Source: Macrostomum hystrix (lineage: Eukaryota > Platyhelminthes > Macrostomidae). Taken from it: DNA of 64,000 nt. This document shows positions 22,104-33,264 of this stretch, piece by piece. Location: the NCBI GenBank assembly GCA_950097015.1, contig CATNEN010000010.1:2868501-2932500 (forward strand), given 5' to 3'. Every line of letters starts with the position of its first letter. Positions within the stretch are counted from its first letter, which is position 1. The translations under genes were made by a program, and so were the position numbers. Under the pieces are notes generated by a model. It ran no database searches, was not told where the DNA came from, and saw only the letters and a list, made by a program, of their open reading frames with translations.

Positions 22104-25100
22104 TTCATCTTCTTCAGTCCTTTTCTCGCCTCGCGGCGTGGACGCTCTGCCGCCGACTCACTGGCAGGTCTTTCGATGTCTGGCCATGTTCGTGCGGGCC
22201 AGCATCCTCCCGCAGTCCGGGCACGGAGCTCTGGCGCTCTTGTAGATCCGCGCCGTAATCCCCGTCGTCTGCTGGCCTCTCCCCGTTGGTACTGCTGCTT
22301 CTTCTGCCCTCTCGTCCGGTGTCGCGCCCGCCTCTGGCTTCCTTCCGTTCTCCTTGCACCGTTTCCTATGCCGCGCGTGATTGGACTTGCTTATCCACTT
22401 GTTGCACTCTCCGCAGTGGACTTCTTTCGCCGATCGCTCCTCTCCTCCGCACCTCTTCTGGTGGTTTTTTCTTGTCGCCTCCGTGAAGAAGGTAGCGTTG
22501 CACTTTAGGCACGGCAGCGGTGTCTTCGTAAATTGATGGTGTATCCTCCGTTGGTGTACGGCTAACCCGGCTCTCGACGCGCACACCTTCCCGCAGTTCT
22601 CGTAATTGCACCTGTACCCGGTCAGCTCCGATTCCACTTCTCCGGCTTCTCTTTCCTGTGCTGTTTCTTCCTCAGTCGTCTCTGCTTTCTTTCCTTTCTT
22701 CCTCTCGCTCTCCTCCAGCGCTCTTTCCCTGATGCGTAACTTCTTTCTCCAAGCCTCTCTATCGGTCACCAGCCTTTCGACCTCCAGCTCATCGATTTCT
22801 GCCGTGCGCAGTAGCTTTCTCCATACCGAGATGATGGTCTGCCTTCTCTTCCGCGCTTTCTTGATGGTAGTCAGCTTCTTGCTCCAGCCGAGGACACATC
22901 TTTTGACGGTGCTGGTATCCGGGAGTCTGAGTACGTGGCCTAGCCTGCGCCAGTGGGCCGATTCGACTTTGGCGCCGATGCTTCGGACCCGCAGTTCGTT
23001 CCGCACGTCCCACATGTTCACTTTTTTTCTCTCCATTTCTTTTAGCGGTGGTTCGGTCTTGCTGCTCCACACGTACCGATAACGACGGTCCATTGCCTGC
23101 TGCATCCGCTTAATTTCCGACTTGTGGAAGGGCCGGGCGCCTGCATTGAAGAGCATCGTGCTCTCAACACAGGTCTCTATGATCCTAGCTTGGGTGCGTT
23201 TGCTTAGTCGTGTTTTGCGTAGCATGCATTTGACTCCCGCCCACGCTTTGGCAGCTCTCTGCAGCCGCTGGGCGGTGTCCTGCTTTCTGCCGATCCAGGT
23301 GCCCAGTATCCGGATGTTCTGACTCTCAGGTGTTCCTAGCTTAGCTCGCTCTTCCTTCTCATCGTTCGTCCGTTCTTCTAGGATTCCGATGGTCTCGATG
23401 ACGGTTCTCGTCCCTTGCTCGATTTCCTCGGATCCCCCGACAATAGTGGTGTCGTCAGCGAACAGTACTTCTGTGATTGTTATCTCCGCCGCTTCTTCGT
23501 TGTAACCTCCCATCTTTTTAGGCGGTAAGCATTTGCCCGGTCGGCAAACCCACTTGATTCCGCATTCGGCCCCGGTGTTCTTCGCTTTTTCCATGCGCCT
23601 CTCTTTTGCTATCCGTATCGCCGTCTGGTGATAGATGTTGAAGAGGATAGGCGATGTGGCGCAGCCTTCTCTCAGCCCGCGTTGTGGGTAAAATTCGGAA
23701 CTTGTCTCCGCGCCGCACCGTACCGTGTACGCGGTGTACTCGTGCAGGTCTGCCAGCTTTTTTATCGTGTGCTCCGGCATGTGCTGATGTTTCAGCAGTT
23801 CCCAAAGAGCCGGCTTGTTTACCCGCGGGTAGGCCTTCTTAAGGTCTAGCAAGACTAGGCTGGTATCCATCGACTCTGCCCATTCTGGGCTCTCTCTGAT
23901 CTTCTCGGCGTCCTCGTTCAGTCTGAGTATGATCTGGGTCGCATCCATAGTGGACCGGCCGCTCCGGAAACCGAACTGGTTGTCGTCTAGCAGACCCATG
24001 TTCTCCGTCCATGAGCTCAGCCTCGTCGCCAGTATCCGAGCGAGTATCCTGCTTGCGACTGGTAGGAGGCAGATCCCTCTGAAATTATTGAGGTTCGCCC
24101 GATCGCCTTTCTTGTGGAGTGGTATGATTACACCTACTTTCTGGTCCTCCTCCCAGGTGTCCGCTGGGTTGTTCCAGATGTAGTGCACTGCTTTCCGGAC
24201 CTCCGCTTGGGCCATTGCGCACGCGCTGGTGATGTAGCGCATTCGGATGCCGTCTAAGCCCGGGGCCCCGTCTTTGATCTTTTTGATTTCGTCGTCGATC
24301 TCTTTGTTTGTTAGTGGTCTGGACAGCCGGTCATTGGCTTCCTCTATCGTAGCCTTGTCTACGCTTGGCTTTGGGGCTGACCTAATTAGATTGAGCATTT
24401 CCTCCTGGTCGTTCTCGAACCGTTGCTCCTGGATCTTTGACAGGTGTTCCTTGAAGTCTTCCGCCGTGAACAGTGGTACTGTTCTGCTGTTGTTCTCATT
24501 TTGCTTTGTGTTCCTGCCCATCTTCCGTAAACAGTCGTACATCCCAGCCACGTTTCCCGTGTCGCAGTTCCGCTTGCACTCTTCGGCAATCTCCATCCAC
24601 CACTGTTCCATCCACTCTTGGAGTTTCTTCTTCTGCTTTCCCCGCTTCTCTTTCAGCCCTTGTGTGGCTCGGGTCAAGGCCACCGTCCGCTCTTCTACTG
24701 TTAGGGTCCCTTCGGGTGACTTCTTAACTCGGTTGCGGGCGCTCAGGGCGTGCTCCACTTCTTTGTTAAGTTCTGCCAGCTCTTCTTCGTGCCCTACCAT
24801 CCACGGGTTCGTCTGTCTCGTCTTTGGGCCGCAGATTTCTCTCGCGGCTTCAAGCATCGTTTGTTTCGTCGTTTCCCAGTCGGTCTCGCCCTTTCCAGCT
24901 AGCACTTCCTCCGTCTTATTTCTGTATAGTTCGCGTACGCCGACATCGCGGAGCCGGTCCCAGGCGATTTCGTTTTTTTGGTTTTTTGGATACTTCCTGG
25001 TTGGTTCCGCGCATCTCTCCGCGAATCTTCTCTTCAGGGTGATGACCTTCGGTAGGTGGTCGGACCTCGTATGGTGATTCGGATCGTGGTCGGTCCTGAT

Positions 25101-26277
25101 GTTCCCGATGATCCGGTGTCTCTGCTCTTTCTTGGTGATGAAGCCGTCAATCTCGTACCATTGGTGTGACCTCGGGTTCCGCCAGGTGCCTTGCTTCTTC
25201 TGCCTGTAGAAGGTGCTCGCCCATGCCAGGCCTAGGCTTTCTAGCCAAAGAAGTAGGTCTTCACCCTGTTGGTTCGTTGGTCCGATTCCATAACGGCCTG
25301 TGCTCGAGAGACGGTGCACTCGGCTCCCAACGCTGGCGTTGAAATCTCCACCGATGATTAGTACAGCCTTCTTTGCAAAGGTGTTCAGCATCCTTTCGAT
25401 TTCTTCTCGGATCTCATCCACTTCTTCCTCGTACTCTTTACCCTTCTTGACCGGTTGGTATACGGCTACCAGGATCACTCCGCCTATTTCCAGCGCAAGT
25501 GTTCGTTTCATCGGGTGCATCTTCCTCCCAGTTTCGTTCCACATTGTCCAGGCTGTTTCTCCCAGAAGCATTCCCACCTTCTGGGAGTGGACTAGGTGCA
25601 TCTCTGCTTCTCTGTGATGGTAGCTTCTGATGCCAACGCCAGGTGTGTCAAGTTCGGATAGGAGGGTGACGTCCCATCCCTTTCCTATCGCGTACTTAAC
25701 GACCTCGCCGAACCTTCCGCTTCCTACGTTCGCTCTGCGCATATTCCACGTCGCTAGCTTTATGTCGTTATTGTGCCACCTCTCATTTGCCCTCCTGGCC
25801 TTCTCTCTAGCTTTCCTATCTCGTACCTTTTTTCGTCGTGTGGTTCGTCTGAGCTTCCGTGCCGTCTTTTGTGCTGGACGCCTCGGTCCTGGGTTCTTTT
25901 CGATGGTCTCGAGCGCTCTGCTGATTTCAGCCCTTCGCCTTTCCTTGCTTTCTGGGTACGTGCAATTACTCTCTTCCTTGTTCGCTTCATGCTCCTTCTT
26001 TTTTTTTTTTTGATATTTTCCGCAGCAGTTCCTCACTCTCTCTCTCACTTTCGGCAAAGCTTTCAACCTTACTGTTGTTTCGAGAGGTGCCTGGGTCGGT
26101 TAGGTCCAAGCCACTCTGTTGCGAGGAGGTTTGCCCATAGACCGCGGCTGTTACGCCGAGGCTACGGGCCTCTCTCCCCCCCCCCCGATTCTGCTTTGCC
26201 AACCGGGTTGCTCCGGTTGCCCGCTTGGCACCGCGTGTTGACGGCACGCTTCGTGGAGGTGCAGAATCTTGCCAAGC
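22104..26277 (-). mobile_element. Full-length non-LTR retrotransposon
   Basis: Defined by the 19-bp direct repeats at both edges. On the minus strand the 5' end is GCTTGGCAAGATTCTGCACC. A ~210-bp 5' UTR containing a run of ten G precedes the ORF, and the 3' end is a short AAGAAGATGAA-like tail rather than poly(A). The ORF is uninterrupted and the target duplication is perfect, so the insertion is probably young. The target was the acidic coding tract of the DUF4806-like gene. Confidence 0.8.
22158..26066 (-). CDS. APE-type endonuclease / reverse transcriptase with zinc fingers
   Basis: One intact frame of 1302 codons. Residues 1-100 are very basic and include ETIEKNPGP (53-61), a 2A-like motif. 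Residues ~102-350 are an AP-endonuclease: KLATWNMRRANVG, GGDFNASVGS at 239-248, TRSDHLPKV near 333-341. Residues ~560-900 are the reverse transcriptase: DGAPGLDGIRMRY, IPLHKKGDRANLNNFRGI, QFGFRSGRSTMDA, LDLKKAYPRVN, REGCATSPILFN, and the catalytic VLFADDTTI with FADD at 869-872. The last ~130 residues hold several C2H2-type fingers (CNYENCGKVCASRAGLAVH; CLKCNATFFTEATRKNHQKR; CGECNKWISKSNHARHRKR; CPDCGRMLARTNMARHRKTC), likely nucleic-acid binding. The protein should copy its RNA at a nicked target (target-primed reverse transcription). Clade not assigned. Confidence 0.92.
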   Translation of the reverse strand: MKALPKVRERVRNCCGKYQKKKKKEHEANKEESNCTYPESKERRRAEISRALETIEKNPGPRRPAQKTARKLRRTTRRKKVRDRKAREKARRANERWHNNDIKLATWNMRRANVGSGRFGEVVKYAIGKGWDVTLLSELDTPGVGIRSYHHREAEMHLVHSQKVGMLLGETAWTMWNETGRKMHPMKRTLALEIGGVILVAVYQPVKKGKEYEEEVDEIREEIERMLNTFAKKAVLIIGGDFNASVGSRVHRLSSTGRYGIGPTNQQGEDLLLWLESLGLAWASTFYRQKKQGTWRNPRSHQWYEIDGFITKKEQRHRIIGNIRTDHDPNHHTRSDHLPKVITLKRRFAERCAEPTRKYPKNQKNEIAWDRLRDVGVRELYRNKTEEVLAGKGETDWETTKQTMLEAAREICGPKTRQTNPWMVGHEEELAELNKEVEHALSARNRVKKSPEGTLTVEERTVALTRATQGLKEKRGKQKKKLQEWMEQWWMEIAEECKRNCDTGNVAGMYDCLRKMGRNTKQNENNSRTVPLFTAEDFKEHLSKIQEQRFENDQEEMLNLIRSAPKPSVDKATIEEANDRLSRPLTNKEIDDEIKKIKDGAPGLDGIRMRYITSACAMAQAEVRKAVHYIWNNPADTWEEDQKVGVIIPLHKKGDRANLNNFRGICLLPVASRILARILATRLSSWTENMGLLDDNQFGFRSGRSTMDATQIILRLNEDAEKIRESPEWAESMDTSLVLLDLKKAYPRVNKPALWELLKHQHMPEHTIKKLADLHEYTAYTVRCGAETSSEFYPQRGLREGCATSPILFNIYHQTAIRIAKERRMEKAKNTGAECGIKWVCRPGKCLPPKKMGGYNEEAAEITITEVLFADDTTIVGGSEEIEQGTRTVIETIGILEERTNDEKEERAKLGTPESQNIRILGTWIGRKQDTAQRLQRAAKAWAGVKCMLRKTRLSKRTQARIIETCVESTMLFNAGARPFHKSEIKRMQQAMDRRYRYVWSSKTEPPLKEMERKKVNMWDVRNELRVRSIGAKVESAHWRRLGHVLRLPDTSTVKRCVLGWSKKLTTIKKARKRRQTIISVWRKLLRTAEIDELEVERLVTDREAWRKKLRIRERALEESERKKGKKAETTEEETAQEREAGEVESELTGYRCNYENCGKVCASRAGLAVHQRRIHHQFTKTPLPCLKCNATFFTEATRKNHQKRCGGEERSAKEVHCGECNKWISKSNHARHRKRCKENGRKPEAGATPDERAEEAAVPTGRGQQTTGITARIYKSARAPCPDCGRMLARTNMARHRKTCQ

Positions 26278-26296
26278 CTTCGTCGGGCTCTTCTTC
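26278..26296. repeat. 19-bp target-site duplication, right copy
   Basis: Identical to 22085-22103. Confidence 0.8.
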
Positions 26297-27612
26297 CTCG
26301 TCCGCCTCTTCGTCATCGTCGCCGTCGACTTCTCCATGAAAGGCACTACGCTGGGCTGCCAGGGTCGTTTTTTTCTTGCGGCGTTCTCGGGTCACCGCCT
26401 GACGGAGGTAAGCAGAAATGGCCGACTCGATGGCGTCATTTTTAGCTTCTTTGTGGCAGCTCCACACAACATCTGAGAAAATGTTGGATGAAAATAACAA
26501 AATAGATTTAAACGAAGAAGCGTATTTATCTTAAAAGGCTGTAGAAAACAACAGAAAAAGACAAGCATTGCCTACAACAAAAATTACTTACTTTTGATGA
26601 ATGGTAACAATCCTGTAGACTCGAAGCTTTGCTTCGATACTCCACTCCGGACAGCTCCGCGCAGACTGAATTTTTGTGCCACAGTGTCGTCCATGAGACG
26701 ATAGAGAATGTTGGATACGGACTTCGGTACTTGTTTACCACAAAGCCGTCGAAAAAACTGAAACTGAAAGAAGCAAATTAGTAAACATGGTTAAATTAAT
26801 GGATGTATGACATTATACTACGCAGTTTGTTGCTGTTGCAATTTTAAATTTTAGGGGAATTAAAAAATGAATTCTGCAAAGTTACAGTTCTGAATATTTT
26901 ATCTGTAATCGAATATGCAAAATCCACCGTATTGCCATTGAATTACCCATAGTCACCTTTTTGTATGTACTGCTGCCTTTAAAAGATTCTAAATGACAAC
27001 CCATTCTTTGGTACTCACAGCGTCATTAGAACAGTTTCGATCACTCGTCAAACGCTTAGCCCAATCTTTCAGAGAGTCGACCGAACTGCCAGTAAATGGT
27101 AAATCCTGAAGGATGGGTCTGTCAGTAGGCTGTCGAACAGCAGAACTGGCTCCGACACCACGAGAAGAGCTCGAGTTTTGTAGAGTTAAGACCAGCAGGT
27201 GGAGATCGCTCAGTTTTGAGGATAGGACGCCGATGGAACTATGCATCGAGCGTTGGACGTCTGAAAGTAATTCAACGAACGTACTTGGGCGCCAGGCAAG
27301 AACACACATCTAGAGGCTTAAATCGATTGCGATTAAATCGATCAAGAAAATAAAATAAATGCCACAATTATTAAACCCTTAAAGAAAATTCCCCTTTTCC
27401 AGATGTAAACATGCATATTGCGGTACAATGTTACTTTGGCACTAGCTTCTAATATGAAGCCGTTTTAAACTTACTTTCAAGGCGTGTCAAAGTTGTGACG
27501 ATCGTCTCTAATGTGTCCTTAAAATCTGCGTCGGAATGGCGCACCGAAGAGGACCGGGCGGTTGCAGAATGCTGCTCCAACGGAAAAGCTGCCGCAGAGG
27601 CGGCGGCGGCAG

Positions 27613-27957
27613 GAGCGAAGCTGCGTGCCAATGGGCTCTGGCTGCTGCATTGAAGCGACGGAGAAGCTGCGGTGGCAACGGGAGCGAAGCTGCGTGCCAA
27701 TGGGCTCTGGCTGCTGCATTGAAGCGACGGAGAAGCTGCGGTGGCAACGGGAGCGAAGCTGCGTGCCAATGGGCTCTGGCTGCTGCATTGAAGCGACGGA
27801 GAAGCTGCGGTGGCAACGGGAGCGAAGCTGCGTGCCAATGGGCTCTGGCTGCTGCATTGAAGCGACGGAGAAGCTGCGGTGGCAACGGGAGCGAAGCTGC
27901 GTGCCAATGGGCTCTGGCTGCTGCATTGAAGCGACGGAGAATCTGCGGCTGCGGGAG
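27613..27957 (-). repeat. 69-bp coding minisatellite, five copies
   Basis: The marker GAAGCGACGGAGAA recurs every 69 bp. In the minus frame it encodes 23-residue units (APVATAASPSLQCSSQSPLA), inside exon 2 of the copy 2 DUF4806-like gene, the same place as the 60-bp array of copy 1. Confidence 0.9.
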
Positions 27958-28683
27958 CAAAGTTTTGCCTCGACTGGAGACAATTAGGATTAGGAGACAA
28001 TGCCGATGCTGAATTACTTGTGCTGATAATCGACAGAGGCTGAAATTGCTGCTGCTGAACTTGAAACCTAGGCGGTGCTGTAGATGAATTCTTTGCAACA
28101 TTGCTTTTTTGGCTTCGTAGTAGCTTTGTTTCGAACCCTTGGTTGCGAATCATAACTTTCTTGGTGAAAATGCATGACATCTCGACGCCTTCGAGGATTT
28201 TCAGTATCCGTGGAATCGACATCTCCCCAATCTTCATATCGCTTGCTCGCAGTGGCAGCAGAGTGATAGTTCTCTGAATAGAAGGAATTAAAGCGGCAAA
28301 TTGAATCTTAAATAGTTTTGAAAAGAACATTGACATTTTAAATTTCTTTTGCCTGAAAACACAATTAAGCAATTTTCTCAGAGTTCAACTACGTCTGAAT
28401 GATTGTATGCAGAATTTTTTTGCACAAAAATTGAGCAGTTTAGCTCACCTTTGGATGTAAGAATACAGACTTCATATGCTGACCAACTGTCGTCGGGTGG
28501 TGACTTTTCCGGATTCGCAATGCAACTTTTGAATTTCTTGACTGGGGGAAACAAAGCAGTAGTCTCGCTCTGCATCCATGAGCGGTGAATTACTTCAACT
28601 TCATTGGTTTCAACAAAGCGAACTACAACAAAAACAAAGCGAACTACAACAAAAGGGCTCATGTCCATGCTTTCAATTCTCAA

Positions 28684-29389
28684 TGAGGTCTGCTGAAAAG
28701 ATAATGATTGAAGCTTTGTCTTAACAATATTGTGTATAGAAATATGATACTTAATGTAATATAATGAGCATAAATATTATAAATGAGTAACTAAATAATG
28801 CACTATTTCTTCCATTCTTAAATTCAGTAATGTTACATTTAAGCAGTGATGGGCACCGCTAAATTTATTTTTAGCGCGGCTAAATAGCGCTGTCGCTAAC
28901 TAGTTAAAGGAAAGATTTTATAAACAGTCACTAAAATCAATTATTGGTGCATTTTTGCAAAAACAAAACAATTGTGTGTAAATTGAATCAATTGAAATTT
29001 GTTATACACTTATAGTCATAATAGACAGTTAATAAAACAAAGGCGTATATGGTGTAACCATGATATTTTTATTGCACTAAATAAAAAAAAAATACATATA
29101 CATGAATATGATGATGATACTATGATAGAATGAAGACAATTGAAGCCGAAGATTTAAAGCACCAATTATTGATTTCATTGACAATTGCACTTTACAAGTT
29201 ACAAAAAAATTTGTGGGATGCACAAACACTTGCATGGAATAATAGTCAAGGTTTAATGATCAACCAGGGTATGCAAAATTGGGAGAATACACTTGCGGCT
29301 TCTTAGGCTAAGGAGCATTGCCTTACCAAAGAAGTCTACCCAGTGCACAGCAGTGAGTGAGCCACTTAGTTTTCCAACTTAAAAGATAT
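28684..29389. other. Spacer with hAT-like end fragment
   Basis: From about 28846 the sequence CAGTGATGGGCACCGCTAAA, followed by GCTAAATAGCGCT, resembles the start of hAT-type MITEs, but no matching right end was found. The rest is AT-rich and lies between the DUF4806-like gene and the transposase of copy 2. Confidence 0.35.
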
Positions 29390-31685
29390 TTAAAGACATT
29401 GAATTAATTGTTTCATTATATAGGGCTGTTTGAGTAGTAAACCTGCGTCCAAAAAAACACATCCAACATCAGTAGACAGGATATAGGACACAGAAATAGC
29501 AAGACCCTCACGGGTTAAAATATAACAATCTGGACTATCAATGGAAATAAAAGTGTCCCGTAAAAGAATATTAACTTTTCTGTACACACCAAAAACTTGA
29601 ACTCCATGTGGCAGAAATTCTATATCTGATGATGCAATTGGGTATGAAAACTCGAATGGTGACTGAGCAGAAGCTAAATATTTAGGAAAAAACCGAGAGT
29701 TACATCTCTCTCAGAAATTATTTTTACTGTTTGCTCAAGTGCAAAACGAGGACTTCGACAAAACTGAGTGATGAAGCGTATAAAATTTTCACCCCAAAAG
29801 CAACTAAAACTGTCTAATGCACCCCGACGCTGCACTTCAGAAGGAATATGAATGATTGAATGTATGGTATACACAATAAACTTGTCACCCCAAATTAGCT
29901 TACACTCTTTAACAATGTGAGCAGCCAAAGTTTCAGCATATGCACAGAATGATTGACACTCTATAGGGGGTGGCAAAATGAAAACAAAAGAATGCAATGA
30001 TAAAAATAAGTTATACAAAGAATCGGGGATATTTCCTACAAGAACAAAAGGTGCTAGATACAAAATGAACAACCTTAACTCTGTTGCCTTCTAAAGACCT
30101 AAGCACTCCATTGATCGAGGCTTACGAGCAAAGTCATGTGGAATACAGTCTATAATAGAAACCATAATAGAAACCATATAGAAACCAAGTCCATTACTGA
30201 TTTGACGAATTTGAGGTCCAGAAGCCCGATGTGGCAACTGGCCTTTGCTAAGATTTTTAAGACATTTAAGGACAATACCTTCATAGATTAGGTGCATAGG
30301 GTCTAAAGGAAAATCATTCACCATGTCAACAGGTAGACGAAAGAATGGGCTCTGTTGCAGAACATGATTGGGATACTCATCAGATCTAAAACCAAAATCT
30401 GTTCGCAATGTAGCATCTAGATCAGCAAATGTTACCCTTCCATCACAATATTCCCCTTCAAATATACATTTATCACACCCAAAATAGCCCCAACATGCCT
30501 TTGTGCCTTTAACAAAACTACGTGCTGGTGAATCACAGGTTATCATAGAGATTCTAAATGGGAAAATTAAATCCAATTCAGATGCAACACTAGTAACATA
30601 GCCATTGGTAATTAAATCATGCAACTCATTAATACAGTCAGATAAGAAATCGGTTGCAGATTGAGGCTTGCCTGTTCCATAATATAAGCCAACAATAAAG
30701 ACAGAGTGAGGCAAATTTGAAATTCTAGCCAATATAGGCCACATTGTGTGCGTTGTGCTATGGTGGACCTTAGCTCCATCAATAAAGAGATGCAACTCTA
30801 AAGTCTGGCAAGAATGGGCAATAGAATGGCTAAATAAAAAGTCAAGTCCAGCTTTTACTCCAAAATGATAGTAATGTCCTGGATATACAGAACGAAATTG
30901 GAGCTTCCTAGGTGTTTTCAATAGTGATCGGTAGTCAGAAGCAAGACCTGGAAACTCTTCTTGCAAACTATTAAGCAGATGATTCACACATGTTGTTTCT
31001 GTTCCAGTTGCATTAGCCCAGTCACGAAGCAAATTTTCTAGCCTTGCACATTGGTCGTCAACATTGTCATCTTCAGACCCAGAAGAAGAATTAATTTCAG
31101 AAATAGTTGAGACTCCTAAATGCCCAAAAAGCAAGATGCAAATTACAAAAAATGGATTGAACTTGCCTAGTTTGTTTTTTTCTAAAGTCTTGTGTATATA
31201 CAGGGCCTAATATACTTAGTATTTAGTCTTCAAGTTACTTTCATTACATTACCGACACAACTAAAAAACTTGTAAAATGCAAAAATGTTAAGAACAAGCT
31301 ATAAAAGCAAAACTATGAGAAACTTACCATTATTCAATGAATTATCATCAGGAAGCTTACACATTTCTTCTAGTTCCAACTGAGATACATTATTAGACTC
31401 CATTGCACATGGGATCTCAGGCATTTCAGCTTCTAAATAGTTTTGACTACTAGCACTTCCTGAAGCAGCTTCTTGATAGCTTCTTTTCAAATGCCGTTGA
31501 ATAGTTCGTTTGCTTTTGCTTTTCTTATATTCATTACTATCAATGACTACAAAACTGCCGACTGCAACAGGCTCCTTAGGAACAGATTCTGACTGATCTG
31601 CAGTGGTGACCATTGAAAAAATCAAATAGGCCATAACGAGCAAAGGAAAAATGCTAGGTGGTACAGCAAGTAACATGGCCAACAT
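29390..31685 (-). pseudogene. CACTA/Plavaka-like transposase, copy 2, broken
   Basis: Exon 1 is 31685-31328 (donor GTAAGT) and exon 2 begins at 31115 (acceptor TTTAG); the phase-1 junction matches that of copy 1. Conserved blocks: LFIDGAKVHHSTTHTMWPI, MITCDSPARSFVKGTKACWG, FPLDPMHLIYEGIVLKCL and HIPSEVQRRGALDSFSCFWG. Two lesions are visible by comparison with copy 1. A TAG at 30091-30093 replaces the tryptophan before KATE. A frameshift in a T-run near 29690 follows RDVTLGFF, after which the tail continues in another frame to 29390. So it is not expected to make full-length transposase. Confidence 0.85.
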
Positions 31686-32883
31686 GACTTTCCTCTTTAT
31701 GCTGAAAATTATGTAAATAATTTAAATATAAATAATATATAATTCATTTTTAGCCTAAGAGCTAGGCTATATACTATATTATATATATACTATATATTAT
31801 TGAATTTAATGAGAACTGAGAACTTACAAACAAGGAAAAATAGGCCTAGCTATTAGGCAATCTTACAATCTAAGGGTAAGATAATAAGCACTCACTAGGC
31901 CTAGCTATTGAGCTACTTTCAAATAGCTAGCTAGCTATAGAGTTAAAGTAGCTAATAAATATTGAAAATATAAGACTTAGACTTAGTAACTTAGTACTTT
32001 ATACATTATATAGATAGAATATACTTATTCAGCAATTCTGTTTTGCACTCATTAACTGATTATCTTCTGCAATTGATATATATTATTGATACCATTTTAG
32101 GCCTTACCAACATGGGCCTAGTAAGAATAAGGGTGCGCCAGAATAAGATATGCCTAGGGCCTAGACAACCTAGGCTAGGCCTAGCTGAGCTAAACTAAAA
32201 TTAATTAGAGAAGTATATCAATAGCTAAATAATCAGCCTAAGTTATGTCTTATGATGCAGGCTTCATATTTATTGAATATGACCAAAATTTGAACATTTG
32301 AAAATTTAAGCAGAAAGTAGAAAAAATTCCTAGATATTAGAAAGTAGGGAAGTAGCCAATTCACATCACATGAACTGACACAAGTCCTTAAATGTATTGG
32401 CGACGAATTCAATACAAACAGCAGCACAGCTTGCTTTCCAAACACATGATTAGCGCTCTGTATGGAACATAACACCACAAGCTTATGGTAAAGACTAAAG
32501 AGCATTATCTATGTAATGTTAGTATTTGAAAAGTGGGTTTCCATAGGCCTATACTGCGATCTAGTATAATAGAGCCGCAGAGCGTAAAATGACTTTACAC
32601 AGCTCTAACCGATCTTTTAAAGTGTCGTAAAACAAATTTATTTTTAAAAAAATTTATGTGCGGCGCACTCTGCAAATATGATCACATTGCTACAAAAAAA
32701 AGAGTTTTTTTATGTAATTCTTTTGTTTCTGTTATTTTATGCAGAAATTATCAGAAAGGAACAACTATATTATAAAATACCTGATCACATCAACGTTACT
32801 GCAACGTTGCTGCAACCAATGATTTTCAATGTTAATGGCATCAACTTTAGCAATGTTGCTGCAACAAAACATGGCACTAGGGG
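31686..32883. other. Upstream and right subterminal region of copy 2
   Basis: AT-rich to about 32780, then CAACGTTACTGCAACGTTGC and similar subterminal repeats up to the terminus at 32883. No gene. Confidence 0.55.
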
Positions 32884-33264
32884 CAAGACATCCTAGAGAG
32901 TTTCAAAGACAAGTAAAGTTTTTAAGTCCATTCTATTTAAAAAAACTCATATTAAATTTTGCTTTTAGAACCAACAAATTGCAATGTTCAATATAACGGA
33001 AGCCAGAACTATTAGACTGGCACGATTTTAAATCAATTTAATTTGTTTAAACAAGCAAGAATGTATAAAGCCGGAAGATAGTGTCATTTCGTCAGATTTT
33101 TCGGAGGTATGTGTCAGCGTAAAAATTAACTTCTACCGTCATATTTTCCTGCTCTGATAGCTCGCTTCCTATGAAACCTACGGCTTTCTTACTGCAGCAC
33201 ATGATAGAAAACATGATAAAGTGCATGTTTCCCAGCCTTTTAAAAAAATGACGTTCGTCATATT

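Larger units (their letters stand above)
21936..28683 (-). pseudogene. DUF4806-like gene of copy 2, interrupted by a retrotransposon
   Basis: Exon 1 is 28683-28449 (FVVVRFVETNEVEVIHRSW; donor GTGAGC). Exon 2 lies within about 28340-27474 and carries a 69-bp coding minisatellite; its acceptor is unclear because the nearest one gives the wrong phase. Exon 3 is about 27259-27021 (LPFTGSSVDSLKDWAKRL). Exon 4 is 26763-26592 (FFRRLCGKQVPKSVSNILY, the DUF4806 core). Exon 5 starts at 26472 (VVWSCHKEAKNDAIESAI), enters an acidic tract, is broken by the element at 22104-26277, and resumes acidic (EEIDDEEKEADDEEEGAALL) to a TGA at 21936. Phases of introns 2 (leaving exon 2), 3 and 4 equal those of the copy 1 gene. 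Without the insertion the frame would be largely open. Confidence 0.7.
21340..32883 (-). mobile_element. CACTA/Plavaka-like DNA transposon, copy 2
   Basis: The left end on the plus strand is CCCCTAGTGCCAAGTTTGTT at 21340. The right end on the minus strand, from 32883, is CCCCTAGTGCCATGTTTTGT. Both are followed by GTTGCAGCA-type subterminal repeats. The internal order matches copy 1: transposase (29390-31685), then DUF4806-like gene (21936-28683), both minus. It is longer because of a non-LTR insertion at 22104-26277. The two families are clearly related but not recent duplicates, since their coding regions are strongly diverged and their minisatellites unrelated. Confidence 0.7.

Noticed and set aside
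22176-25990. Plus-strand ORFs opposite the non-LTR element
   Set aside because: Shadows of the 1302-codon minus-strand frame.
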